Positions 1-6,587 are shown, counted from the first letter of the stretch. The stretch is 28,794 nt of DNA from Bacteroidaceae bacterium (GCA_900771425.1 CAAGNV010000012.1:1-28794), one strand, 5' to 3'. The notes: generated by a model from the letters alone, not told the origin. Numbers and translations are program-made.

Positions 1-54
1 CACCTTTGCCTTGAATTCAGGGGTGAGCTTTTTACGAGTTGTTTGAGTCTTCAT
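1..54 (-). CDS. IS3-family transposase OrfA, N-terminal 18 codons only
   Basis: The minus-strand ATG at 54-52 opens a frame that runs off the window. The visible residues read MKTQTTRKKLTPEFKAKV. This matches the start of the helix-turn-helix domain (HTH_Tnp_1) of IS3-group OrfA proteins, which typically begin with a basic stretch followed by a (S/T)PEFKxKV motif. OrfA binds the element ends and is normally fused to the OrfB integrase by a -1 frameshift; OrfB would lie to the left, outside the window. A TAACTTTG -7 box at 63-70 is so close to the ATG that the transcript would have almost no leader. Only 18 codons are visible, so the subgroup (IS150, IS2 or other) cannot be assigned. Confidence 0.72.
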   Translation of the reverse strand, partial: MKTQTTRKKLTPEFKAKV

Positions 55-62
55 TGCGAGTG

Positions 63-70
63 CAAAGTTA
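63..70 (-). promoter_or_regulatory. Bacteroidetes-type -7 promoter box of the IS transposase
   Basis: The minus strand reads TAACTTTG, an exact match to the Bacteroidetes primary-sigma consensus TAnnTTTG, 8 bases upstream of the OrfA ATG. No clear -33 TTTG was seen. Confidence 0.5.
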
Positions 71-119
71 CAAAAATTATTTGACTTATGCACTGGTCCG
101 AAAATTTGGGAGTATTATA

Positions 120-617
120 GGTTTCCCCGACCGAATCCAGTGGATCAAGGCAGCAGCAAGGAAATACCCATACATGGACATCAGCCGCATGGGCATCTAC
201 GGATGCTCGGCAGGCGGACAGAACGCGCTCGGCGCACTCCTCTTCCACGGCGACTTCTACAAGGCAGCATACGCCGCATGTGGATGTCACGACAACCGCA
301 TGGACAAGATATGGTGGAACGAGCAATGGATGGGCTACCCCCTCGACCAGTCATATACCGACTGCTCGAACGTCGTCAACGCACACCGCCTCACGGGCAA
401 GCTCATGCTCGTAGTGGGCGAGATGGACGACAACGTCGATCCATCGTCGACGTTCCAAGTCGTTGACGCACTCATCAAGGCAGGCAAGGACTTCGAGTTC
501 ATCTACCTGCCAGGCGAGAACCACACCGTAGGCGGCACGTACGGCCAGCATAAGCGCTACGACTTCTTCGTCAGGAACCTGCTCGGAGTCGAACCTCCGG
601 CATGGGAAGGAAATTAA
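120..617 (+). pseudogene. S9-family prolyl oligopeptidase / DPP-IV-like catalytic domain, 5' truncated by the IS
   Basis: From the GFPDRI segment onward (about 120) the reading frame is a typical C-terminal catalytic domain of S9 peptidases, serine peptidases that release N-terminal dipeptides in the periplasm. The full triad is visible: nucleophile Ser in GCSAGG (codon 207-209), Asp in GEMDDNV (codon 426-428) and His in GENHTVGG (codon 522-524). Family members are usually about 700-850 aa with an N-terminal beta-propeller. Only about 165 residues of hydrolase remain, because homology stops at the IS3 terminus. The frame stays open back to an ATG at base 39, but those residues are translated IS end, not peptidase. 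The 5' part may survive to the left of the IS. It is most likely inactive, since the isolated fragment lacks the propeller and its own export signal. Confidence 0.8.
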
Positions 618-637
618 AATTAAAAAACAGTAGTCTT

Positions 638-781
638 ATGGCAAAAATGGACTATAAGGAAGCAGAGAAAACGGCTGAAGACATACGGCAATCAGCTGGT
701 AAAAAAGAGTTGTTTACGGCACCAGAGCCTGAGCCTGGAGGAAACGCATACCGCATTGAAGTCAACGTCAGGGGCAATTAG
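638..781 (+). CDS. Small hypothetical ORF, 47 aa
   Basis: ATG at 638 opens 47 codons ending in TAG at 781, 20 bases after the stop of the truncated peptidase and 19 bases from the convergent nadD stop. The product is charged (MAKMDYKEAEKTAEDIRQSA at the start) with a PEPEPGG stretch mid-way and no signal peptide or membrane segment. The A-rich sequence upstream (AAATTAAAATTAAAAAACAG) could serve translation in a Bacteroidetes, where Shine-Dalgarno sites are weak. I do not recognise a family. It could be a genuine small protein cotranscribed with the peptidase, or the leftover of a longer gene. The codons look native, which makes it more than random. Confidence 0.35.
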   Translation: MAKMDYKEAEKTAEDIRQSAGKKELFTAPEPEPGGNAYRIEVNVRGN

Positions 782-800
782 TCTTAAAAAATCGAGAGCG

Positions 801-1418
801 CTAACGTCCGACGGCAAATCCGTAAAGGCGGTGTCGTCTGATATATTGCAGTACCGAGGGAGAAATCATGTCGAGTTTGGTGTGGTTGCGTATTTCGGTG
901 CTGCTGACGTCATAGAGCGGTGTTTCGACTATACGGACGCGCTGGGCATAGTTTTCGGGTATGGTGACAGGGTCGTAGCCTGGCCGGCGATAGACGTAGA
1001 TGTGGCAGAGGCGTATGATGTCGTCTGACCGGTACCAGCGGTCGAAGCGCTGCCAGTTGTCGGCTCCGATGACGAGGGTAAAGCGGCAGTCGGGGTACTG
1101 GCGGATGAGTTCGGTGAGTGTGGTATGTGTGTATGAGGGTATGGGGAGTCGGCTTTCGAAGTCGGAGACGTTGATTCCCTTGATGTCACGGCATGCCAGC
1201 CGCGCCATCCGGAGTCGGTGGATGTATTCGTCGGGATTGTATGCGGGTGATTCGGCTTCGTGTGCCTTCAGGGGGTTCTGGGGACTGACCATCAGCCACA
1301 CTTCGTCGGCCAGCCCTTGGCCGAGCAATGTCTGGGCAAGGCTGACGTGTCCTATGTGTATGGGGTTGAATGATCCGCCGTATATTGCTACGTTGCGGGT
1401 ATGTGTGGGTCTGTCCAT
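801..1418 (-). CDS. nadD: Nicotinate-nucleotide adenylyltransferase
   Basis: The 205-aa product transfers AMP from ATP to nicotinate mononucleotide, making deamido-NAD in NAD synthesis. The nucleotidyltransferase signature GGSFNPIHIGH (residues 14-24) carries the HxGH motif, and the C-terminal SSTEIR motif (ISSTxIR type) completes the active site. Length is normal for the family. The ATG (1418-1416) directly follows the TAG of the upstream guanylate kinase with no spacer, so the two are likely translationally coupled. The order yicC-gmk-nadD is common in Bacteroidetes. The stop lies 19 bases from a convergent small ORF, and no clear terminator was seen in that gap. Confidence 0.95.
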   Translation of the reverse strand: MDRPTHTRNVAIYGGSFNPIHIGHVSLAQTLLGQGLADEVWLMVSPQNPLKAHEAESPAYNPDEYIHRLRMARLACRDIKGINVSDFESRLPIPSYTHTTLTELIRQYPDCRFTLVIGADNWQRFDRWYRSDDIIRLCHIYVYRRPGYDPVTIPENYAQRVRIVETPLYDVSSTEIRNHTKLDMISPSVLQYIRRHRLYGFAVGR

Positions 1419-2477
1419 CTATCTGAGGAATTGCCGTACTGCCTCGAGTACTTCGCGCTTTGCTGTCTCGAGGTCGTCGTTGACGATCTGGCGGTCGAAG
1501 TGTGGTGCCTGGCTTATTTCGTATTCGGCACGTGCGATGCGCTGGTCGATGATGTCGGGGGCGTCTGTCCCGCGTGCTTCGAGCCGCTGGCGCAGTGTCT
1601 CGATGCTTGGTGGCATGATGAAGAGGGCGAGTGCCTGTTCGCCATAGTGTTGCTTTATGCGCATGCCTCCGTTGACATCAACGTCGAAGACTATGTTCTG
1701 CCCTTCGTCGAGTTGGCTTTCGACTTGTGACTTCAGGGTGCCGTAGTACTTGTCGGTATATACTTCCTCGAACTCGACGAAATCGCCGTTGAGGATGTGT
1801 CGGCGGAACTCATCGGGTGTTATGAAGAAGTACTCGACTCCGTTCTTTTCTGTTCCGCGTGGGGCGCGTGTGGTGGTCGAGATGGAGAAGTGGAGGTTGA
1901 GCCCCTGCTGCATGAGGTACTGTATGAGCGTGGATTTGCCTGTACCCGAAGGGGCGCAGAAGATGAGAAGCCTCCCCCTACCCCTCCCAAGGAGGGGAGA
2001 TGTGCTGTTGGAAGGCGCGGAGTCAGGACATGAAGAACCTTGACCGGAAAAAGAGTCTTCAGCGGAAGAAGGGGTATTTGGGTAATTATTCTGTTGTTGC
2101 ATGATGGTTTGTAGGGTTGAGATTACTTGGTCGGTATTGCAGATTACTTGGTCGTTGGTAAATCGGATGACTTTATAGCCTAAACGTGTGAGGTACTGGG
2201 TACGATGTTCGTCATGTGCACGAGCCTCGCCATCGGCATGATAGGGTCCGTCTATCTCGACTATAAGTCTGAGTGGAAGGCATACGAAGTCGGCTATGTA
2301 TTCGCCGATGATGTGCTGACGGCGGAATCGCTGTCCAAGCCGTTTATTTCTGACTCTCTCCCAAAACACACTTTCGGCCTGAGTGGGATGCCTTCGGCTG
2401 GCATTGGCATTGGCTTTCAGCAGGTCGTACTCGTATTCACCAGCCGTCTGGTAAAACTGACGCTGTGATGTCTTCAT
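1419..2477 (-). CDS. gmk: DUF559 nuclease-like domain fused to guanylate kinase
   Basis: This single 352-codon frame joins two unrelated proteins. Residues about 20-130 are a DUF559 domain (PD-(D/E)XK, very-short-patch-repair-like), with E35, D63 in YIADFV and the VEIDG motif (E74, D76). Residues about 131-168 are low-complexity linker. Residues 171-352 are a nearly complete guanylate kinase (GMP to GDP), with P-loop APSGTGKS (175-182) and an FSISTTTRAPR GMP-binding stretch. Normal Gmk is about 190-205 aa and starts a few residues before this P-loop segment. Here codons 1-170 come from the cassette at 1968-2595, whose end falls exactly after codon 170. No in-frame ATG, GTG or TTG lies between the DUF559 part and the kinase, so expression of this essential enzyme appears to depend on the DUF559 start, which has a good GAGGAAAAAG site upstream. 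Proteolytic separation or a second gmk elsewhere is possible. Confidence 0.88.
   Translation of the reverse strand: MKTSQRQFYQTAGEYEYDLLKANANASRRHPTQAESVFWERVRNKRLGQRFRRQHIIGEYIADFVCLPLRLIVEIDGPYHADGEARAHDEHRTQYLTRLGYKVIRFTNDQVICNTDQVISTLQTIMQQQNNYPNTPSSAEDSFSGQGSSCPDSAPSNSTSPLLGRGRGRLLIFCAPSGTGKSTLIQYLMQQGLNLHFSISTTTRAPRGTEKNGVEYFFITPDEFRRHILNGDFVEFEEVYTDKYYGTLKSQVESQLDEGQNIVFDVDVNGGMRIKQHYGEQALALFIMPPSIETLRQRLEARGTDAPDIIDQRIARAEYEISQAPHFDRQIVNDDLETAKREVLEAVRQFLR
1968..2006 (+). repeat. Left terminal inverted repeat of the DUF559 cassette
   Basis: This 39-bp end starts AAGCCTCCCCCTACCCCTCC and ends in ATGTGCT. It contains a perfect 7-bp stem, CCCCTCC (1981-1987) with GGAGGGG (1991-1997), around a 3-base loop. 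In the fusion protein it is translated as the SPLLGRGRGRL stretch just before the kinase. It mismatches the right end at only five positions. Confidence 0.8.
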
Positions 2478-2556
2478 TTACTTTTTCCTCAAGGATTTAG
2501 TGAATTGGTCTGCTTATTCTGTAGTCGGTTTCAGGAGAGGCTTTCTATTGCCTCAT

Positions 2557-2595
2557 AGCACATTCCCCCTCCTTTGGAGGGGTCAGGGGAGGCTT
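2557..2595 (-). repeat. Right terminal inverted repeat of the DUF559 cassette
   Basis: Read on the minus strand this end starts AAGCCTCCCCTGACCCCTCC and ends in ATGTGCT. The 7-bp stem CCCCTCC/GGAGGGG (2566-2572 and 2576-2582) has a 3-base loop, as in the left copy. Its outer bases coincide with the TAA stop of yicC. Confidence 0.8.
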
Positions 2596-3476
2596 TACAT
2601 TACGTTCAATACCTGTTCCTTGATTTGTTCGAGTTCGTCCTTCATCTTGACGACTATGTTCTGCATCTCTGCCTGGTTTGACTTTGAGCCGGTGGTGTTG
2701 ATTTCGCGTCCCATCTCCTGGGCGATGAAGCCGAGTTTCTTGCCCTGTCCGTGGCCTTCGTTCATGGTTTCCATAAAGTAGCGGAGGTGGTTGGCGAGTC
2801 GTTGCTTCTCTTCGTTGATGTCGAGTTTCTCGATATAGTAAATCATCTCTTGTTCGAGGCGGTTCTTGTCGTAGTCAACGCTCAGGGTCTTCTCGAGTGC
2901 GTCGATGATTCGCTGGCGGATGGTCTCGACGCGGTTCTTCTCGTATGGTTCTATGCTTGCGAGGAGTTCCGTGATGCGGTTTATGTTTTGTGTGAACTTA
3001 CGTGCGAGGGCTTCTCCTTCCTGCTTGCGGAAGCTGACGAGCTGGTCGACGGCTGTCTCGATGGCTGTACGTGCTGCTGCCCATTCCGCGTCGGTCAGTT
3101 CCTCGACTTCGTTCTTTGCCATGACGTCGGGAAGGCGCTGTATCAGGCTTATCCACTCGTGTGGTTCCGGCTCGGGAATGCCTGTAGATTGGCACATTGA
3201 CTTGATTTGCTGATAATAGTTTTTTACCATGTCAACGTTGAAGGCGCTGTCGCCTGAGGTGCAGTCCTTCTCGATCCAGAGGTTGAACTCGACCTTGCCG
3301 CGTTCGAGTTTTTCTGATATGTAGCCACGTATCTCCATTTCTTTCTCTCGATAGATGGATGCGACGCGTGCCGAGAGGTCAAGTGCCTTGCTGTTCAGCG
3401 ACTTGATTTCGGCATGTATTTTCTTGTTTCCGTATTGGGCTACGCCTTTGCCGTAACCCGTCATTGACTGTATCAT
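2595..3476 (-). CDS. yicC: YicC/YloC family endoribonuclease
   Basis: The 293-aa protein starts with the family hallmark MIQSMTGYGKG and has the YicC N-terminal domain (about 2-155) followed by the DUF1732 C-terminal domain (about 205-293). The latter carries the EEKQRLANHLRYF and GKKLGFIAQEMGREINT stretches typical of the family. Characterised members form oligomeric RNA-cleaving endoribonucleases involved in RNA turnover. Length is standard. It is cotranscribed in principle with the downstream gmk and nadD, as is common, but a DUF559 cassette now fills the yicC-gmk junction directly at the stop codon. The upstream gene is separated by a terminator-like hairpin, and no strong -7 box was found before the ATG. 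Confidence 0.93.
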   Translation of the reverse strand: MIQSMTGYGKGVAQYGNKKIHAEIKSLNSKALDLSARVASIYREKEMEIRGYISEKLERGKVEFNLWIEKDCTSGDSAFNVDMVKNYYQQIKSMCQSTGIPEPEPHEWISLIQRLPDVMAKNEVEELTDAEWAAARTAIETAVDQLVSFRKQEGEALARKFTQNINRITELLASIEPYEKNRVETIRQRIIDALEKTLSVDYDKNRLEQEMIYYIEKLDINEEKQRLANHLRYFMETMNEGHGQGKKLGFIAQEMGREINTTGSKSNQAEMQNIVVKMKDELEQIKEQVLNVM

Positions 3477-3515
3477 TGCGTATTGGTATTAAGATACTTG
3501 TGGATTATTGTTTAA

Positions 3516-3543
3516 CACAAAACCCACTCATGCAAGTGGGTTT
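3516..3543 (-). terminator. Rho-independent terminator after the OmpH-like gene
   Basis: A perfect 9-bp stem AAACCCACT/AGTGGGTTT (3520-3528 and 3535-3543) with a 6-base loop is followed on the minus strand by TTGTGTT. It lies about 60 bases past the stop of the OmpH-like gene and ahead of yicC, and would insulate the two. Confidence 0.7.
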
Positions 3544-3604
3544 ATGACGTAAGCAGGGACACGGGGGAAGTAGGCAGAGATGTGGGGGGGGGGAGCAGGT
3601 CTCC

Positions 3605-4240
3605 TTATTTCTCAGTTTTTTCTTCCTTCTTGCTGTTCTTGTGTTCCTTGTTGTATCGCTTGTTGAGGGCTGCCACGACTTCCTTGGTCACGTCGTACTG
3701 AGGTGCGCCGTACAGTACGTTGTCGATGCCTGACGACTTGCAGAGGATGAAGTCATAGCCTTTCTCCTGTGCATAGGCCTGGGTGAAGTTCTTGATGGTA
3801 TCGGTCAGGGCCTGTATTTCCTTGTCGTACTCTTCCTGCAATGAGTTGGAGAGACGTACCTGAAGGCCTTCGATGTCCTGCTGCAGTTTCTGCAGGCGTG
3901 CCTGTTCTGTCTCGTACTGCTGCTGAGTAAGCAGGTTAGACTGTACCTTACGCTGGAACTCCTGCACCTGTGACGCAAAGCTCTTGCCTTTCTCGTTGAT
4001 GGTAGCCTCGGCGTTTGCTTGCTTCTTCTGGAAGTTTTCGGATGCCATCTTGTAGTATTCGTACTGGTTGGTCAGTGTGTCAATCAGCACATAAGCGATT
4101 TTCAATCCGCCCTTGCCTTCCTTGACAGGCGCATCGTCTGCCTTGGCAGTTGGCTCGGCTGGCTGCTGTCCACATGAGAAGAGCATTGCCGATGCCATCA
4201 TTGCAAATAGTCCGTTACGGACAAAATTCATTTTTTTCAT
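3605..4240 (-). CDS. OmpH/Skp-family periplasmic chaperone-like lipoprotein
   Basis: The 211-aa product opens with a lipoprotein signal peptide ending in the lipobox LFSC (Cys23), then a short AEPTAKADD spacer. The LKIAYVLIDTLTNQYEYYK segment matches the IAYVdxd-type start of OmpH domains. A long Q/E/K-rich helical region (about 65-155, likely coiled coil) follows, then the conserved GYDFILCKSSG and NVLYGAPQYDVTKEVV segment. Skp/OmpH proteins hold unfolded outer-membrane proteins in the periplasm. The lipid anchor is typical of several Bacteroidetes paralogues and suggests membrane tethering. The C-terminus is strongly basic/acidic (KKEEKTEK). It starts 19 bases after the stop of the small membrane protein gene and ends before a hairpin terminator. 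Confidence 0.88.
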   Translation of the reverse strand: MKKMNFVRNGLFAMMASAMLFSCGQQPAEPTAKADDAPVKEGKGGLKIAYVLIDTLTNQYEYYKMASENFQKKQANAEATINEKGKSFASQVQEFQRKVQSNLLTQQQYETEQARLQKLQQDIEGLQVRLSNSLQEEYDKEIQALTDTIKNFTQAYAQEKGYDFILCKSSGIDNVLYGAPQYDVTKEVVAALNKRYNKEHKNSKKEEKTEK

Positions 4241-4259
4241 TTCAGTTGATATTGTTTAG

Positions 4260-4469
4260 TTATTTCACTTCTTTTACTGCATGGGGATTGTCAATCCGTG
4301 CCGCCTTGTCCTGACTCTGGACGCATGTCACTCCCCGCTTTCGCATTGCCTTGCTGCCTGACACATGTGTGTTCGGAAAACGCCCATGTTTCTTAAATAT
4401 GATTTGTATGCACATAAAAAACACACAAAAAGCAACAATTATTACGCTAAATAGTATTTCTTTCGGCAT
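4260..4469 (-). CDS. Small single-span membrane protein with conserved FPNTHVSG motif
   Basis: The 69-aa protein has one N-terminal transmembrane helix (about residues 5-25, ILFSVIIVAFCVFFMCIQII). A basic turn KKHGRFPNTHVSGSKAMRKR follows, then a single Cys in GVTCVQSQDKAAR. I recall similar short proteins annotated only as membrane or secreted proteins in Bacteroidales; no function is known to me. The His/Cys pair after the helix could bind metal or a cofactor, which is speculation. It precedes the OmpH-like lipoprotein by 19 bases and probably shares its transcript. A -7 box lies about 20 bases upstream of the ATG. Confidence 0.75.
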   Translation of the reverse strand: MPKEILFSVIIVAFCVFFMCIQIIFKKHGRFPNTHVSGSKAMRKRGVTCVQSQDKAARIDNPHAVKEVK

Positions 4470-4488
4470 TTTTGCTTAAATTTGCTTG

Positions 4489-4496
4489 CAAATATA
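4489..4496 (-). promoter_or_regulatory. -7 promoter box for the small membrane protein/OmpH transcript
   Basis: The minus strand reads TATATTTG, matching TAnnTTTG, about 20 bases before the ATG at 4469. The 128-bp divergent spacer to pepD holds no other strong motif that I can see. Confidence 0.5.
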
Positions 4497-4597
4497 GGAA
4501 TAATAAACGAAACGAAAGACAAAAACGTGTTTTTTTTGCACTTATTCAGGCAAGAACGACCAAAATTGAATTAGTAAATCATAATTAAGGACAAACT

Positions 4598-6040
4598 ATG
4601 GAACTAAAGCCAAAGGCTGTGTTTGATTATTTCGCACAGATAAACAAGGTACCTCGTCCTTCGAAACACGAGGAAAAGATGATAGAGTTCCTCCGTCAGT
4701 TCGCACAAGACGAGGGATTGGCATTCAAGACCGACGAATGCGGCAACGTACTCATATCACGCCCTGCATGCCCAGGACTGGAATCCAAGCCTACTGTCGT
4801 ACTGCAAGCCCACATGGACATGGTATGCGAGAAGACTTCTGACTGCCAAATCGATTTCATGAACGACCCTATCCAGTCATACATCGACGGCGAATGGATG
4901 AGAGCCAAGGGCACTACCCTCGGTGCTGACGACGGCATCGGCATCGCCATGGCCATGGCGGTACTTACCGACAAGGACCTCAAGCTGGGACCTATCGAAT
5001 GCCTCTTCACACGCGACGAAGAGACTGGGCTCACAGGCGCAGAAGCCCTCGAAAGCGGATTCATGACCGGCAAGTACCTCATCAACCTCGACAGCGAAGA
5101 CGAGGGCGAGATATTCATCGGATGTGCCGGAGGCGTAAATACAGAAATCGACTTCGACTACTTCAACCAGGAAATACCCGAAGGCAGCGTAGCACTGCGT
5201 GTCGTCATCGACAAACTCGTAGGCGGACACAGCGGCGACGACATCAACAAGAACCGTGCCAACGCCAACAAACTCCTCGCACGCTTCCTACACGACGAGT
5301 TCAACAAGTTCGACCTCAACCTCATCAGCATCGACGGCGGCAACCTCCACAATGCCATTCCACGCCATGCCGAGGCCGTCATAGCAGTATCTGACGACAT
5401 AAAGCACGAGGTACGCGCCGACTTCAACATATTCGCTGCCAACGTCCAGAACGAGTACCACCGCACAGAGCCGACAGCCGAATTTACGATGGAAAGCGTC
5501 GAAATGCCCGAAACATGCATCGACGACATCACCGCATACAACCTCATCGAAGCACTCCACGCATGCCATCACGGAGTATATGAATGGAGTCAGGACATAC
5601 CGAACTTCGTCGAGACCTCGTCAAACCTCGCAAGCATCAAGATGCCGGAAGAGGGCAAGATAAAGATCGTAACCAGCCAGCGCAGTTCCACACAGAGCCA
5701 ACTCGAATGCATGTCAAGCGTCATCGCTGCCACATTTACCCTTGCGGGAGCCGACGTTACCATACATGAAGGCTACCCAGGATGGAAGCCTAACCCAGAC
5801 TCCGAGATACTCCGACTGGCAGTAGATAAATACGTCGGACTCTTCGGCAAGCAGCCAAAGGTACGTGCCATCCACGCAGGACTGGAGTGCGGACTCTTCT
5901 CAGAGAAATACCAAGGACTCGACATGATAAGCGTAGGTCCTACACTTCGCGGTGTCCATTCACCTGACGAACGGTTAGAGATTGCTACGGTCGACCTCGT
6001 GTGGCGCCACCTCGCAGCCATCCTTGAAGGCATTAAATAA
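4598..6040 (+). CDS. pepD: Aminoacyl-histidine dipeptidase (PepD, M20C)
   Basis: The 480-aa protein is a full-length cytosolic M20-family metallopeptidase that cleaves Xaa-His and other dipeptides. Visible metal and catalytic motifs are AHMDMV (H72, D74), LGADDGIG (D111, bridging Asp), FTRDEETG (E141/E142) and LINLDSED (D165). Near the C-terminus are IHAGLECGLF and a final His in RGVHSPDE. The dimerisation or lid domain lies between about 185 and 390, with GGHSGDDI. The start is supported by TTAAGGAC 7 bases upstream. The final codons (EGIK stop) lie in the first unit of a short tandem duplication that continues past the stop. It is divergent from the OmpH operon. Confidence 0.95.
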   Translation: MELKPKAVFDYFAQINKVPRPSKHEEKMIEFLRQFAQDEGLAFKTDECGNVLISRPACPGLESKPTVVLQAHMDMVCEKTSDCQIDFMNDPIQSYIDGEWMRAKGTTLGADDGIGIAMAMAVLTDKDLKLGPIECLFTRDEETGLTGAEALESGFMTGKYLINLDSEDEGEIFIGCAGGVNTEIDFDYFNQEIPEGSVALRVVIDKLVGGHSGDDINKNRANANKLLARFLHDEFNKFDLNLISIDGGNLHNAIPRHAEAVIAVSDDIKHEVRADFNIFAANVQNEYHRTEPTAEFTMESVEMPETCIDDITAYNLIEALHACHHGVYEWSQDIPNFVETSSNLASIKMPEEGKIKIVTSQRSSTQSQLECMSSVIAATFTLAGADVTIHEGYPGWKPNPDSEILRLAVDKYVGLFGKQPKVRAIHAGLECGLFSEKYQGLDMISVGPTLRGVHSPDERLEIATVDLVWRHLAAILEGIK

Positions 6041-6074
6041 TTGAAGGCATTAAATAATTTGAAATGTTTAAATA
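6022..6074 (+). repeat. Short tandem duplication across the pepD stop codon
   Basis: The sequence TTGAAGGCATTAAATAA occurs twice in a row, with one base between copies, and is followed by a decayed third copy TTGAAATGTTTAAATAA. The first copy encodes the last residues and stop of pepD. Confidence 0.8.
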
Positions 6075-6086
6075 ATGAAAGACGAT

Positions 6087-6587
6087 ATGAAACAGACAAT
6101 TCTAACAATCGCAATGGCACTGGCATTCGCAGGTACAGTGAACGCACAGAGCCTCTACCAGAAGGTACACGACAATGCCACGGCAGTAGTCAACAACGCA
6201 GCATCAAACGACCAGCAGATACAGGTCAACCAGTTCAAGATTACTGCGCTCAACTTCATCATGACACAGGTCAGCAAGCACGGACAGACCAAGACTGACT
6301 ACTTCTACGACTCACAGGCAGTCAACCTTGCGTCGTTCATCACAGACTTCGAGACTGACGTCATCAAGGCCAACCGCATTTCGCCGGCAAAGCGTCTTGC
6401 CGTCATAGAGTGCTACCGCAACGCATCTCTCCAGAATCCGCTGTTCGGCGACACCGACAAGGAGACTGCCTACTGCTATGTCAACGACACGAAGACATAC
6501 ACTCCGTTCTCACTCGATACAGATTGGGAAAAGGCATACACTCAGGCTTCTCTAAAGATTAAGGAGATACTCCGAAGCGGCCAGTAA
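6087..6587 (+). CDS. Secreted hypothetical protein, about 166 aa
   Basis: An in-frame ATG at 6075 gives MKDDMKQTILT. I prefer the inner ATG at 6087 because it gives a cleaner signal peptide (MKQTILTIAMALAFAGTVNA, cleavage before QSLYQ). The mature part of about 145 residues is soluble, with a predicted helical pattern and two Cys. A motif-like run AYCYVNDTKTYTPFSLDTDWEKA sits near the end. I do not recognise a named family, though this type of short exported protein is common in Prevotella and Bacteroides. It follows pepD by only 46 bases and could be cotranscribed. Its stop codon runs straight into a heptamer array and a long perfect inverted repeat that may end the transcript. Confidence 0.7.
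   Translation: MKQTILTIAMALAFAGTVNAQSLYQKVHDNATAVVNNAASNDQQIQVNQFKITALNFIMTQVSKHGQTKTDYFYDSQAVNLASFITDFETDVIKANRISPAKRLAVIECYRNASLQNPLFGDTDKETAYCYVNDTKTYTPFSLDTDWEKAYTQASLKIKEILRSGQ

Larger units (their letters stand above)
1..119 (-). mobile_element. Right-hand end of an IS3-family insertion sequence (partial)
   Basis: The first 54 bases encode, leftward, the N-terminus of an IS3-type OrfA. The following 65 bases are non-coding and end abruptly where peptidase homology starts (about base 120). Read outward-in on the minus strand, the terminus begins TATAATACTCCCAAATTTTC. A Bacteroidetes-type -7 box (TAACTTTG on the minus strand, 63-70) lies just ahead of the OrfA start. The exact terminal base, the partner inverted repeat and any target duplication lie outside the window or cannot be fixed here. 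The junction inside a conserved peptidase is the main evidence for insertion. Confidence 0.7.
1968..2595 (-). mobile_element. Candidate 628-bp DUF559 cassette with 39-bp terminal inverted repeats
   Basis: The unit begins AAGCCTCCCC at 1968 and ends with the complementary GGGGAGGCTT at 2595. The outer 39 bases of each end are inverted repeats matching at 34 of 39 positions by hand alignment. Inside lie one DUF559 ORF and a 118-base leader. The left edge is inside the gmk coding sequence. The right edge overlaps the last bases of the yicC stop codon. No obvious target-site duplication is seen. DUF559 genes are known in many bacteria as stand-alone nuclease-like ORFs; a mobility role for this unit is my inference from the symmetric ends and the way it interrupts a conserved gene pair. 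Confidence 0.6.

Noticed and set aside
39..119. The ATG at 39 as the true start of the S9 peptidase frame
   Set aside because: The residues before about base 120 are the translated IS3 end and overlap OrfA on the other strand; homology begins at GFPDRI.
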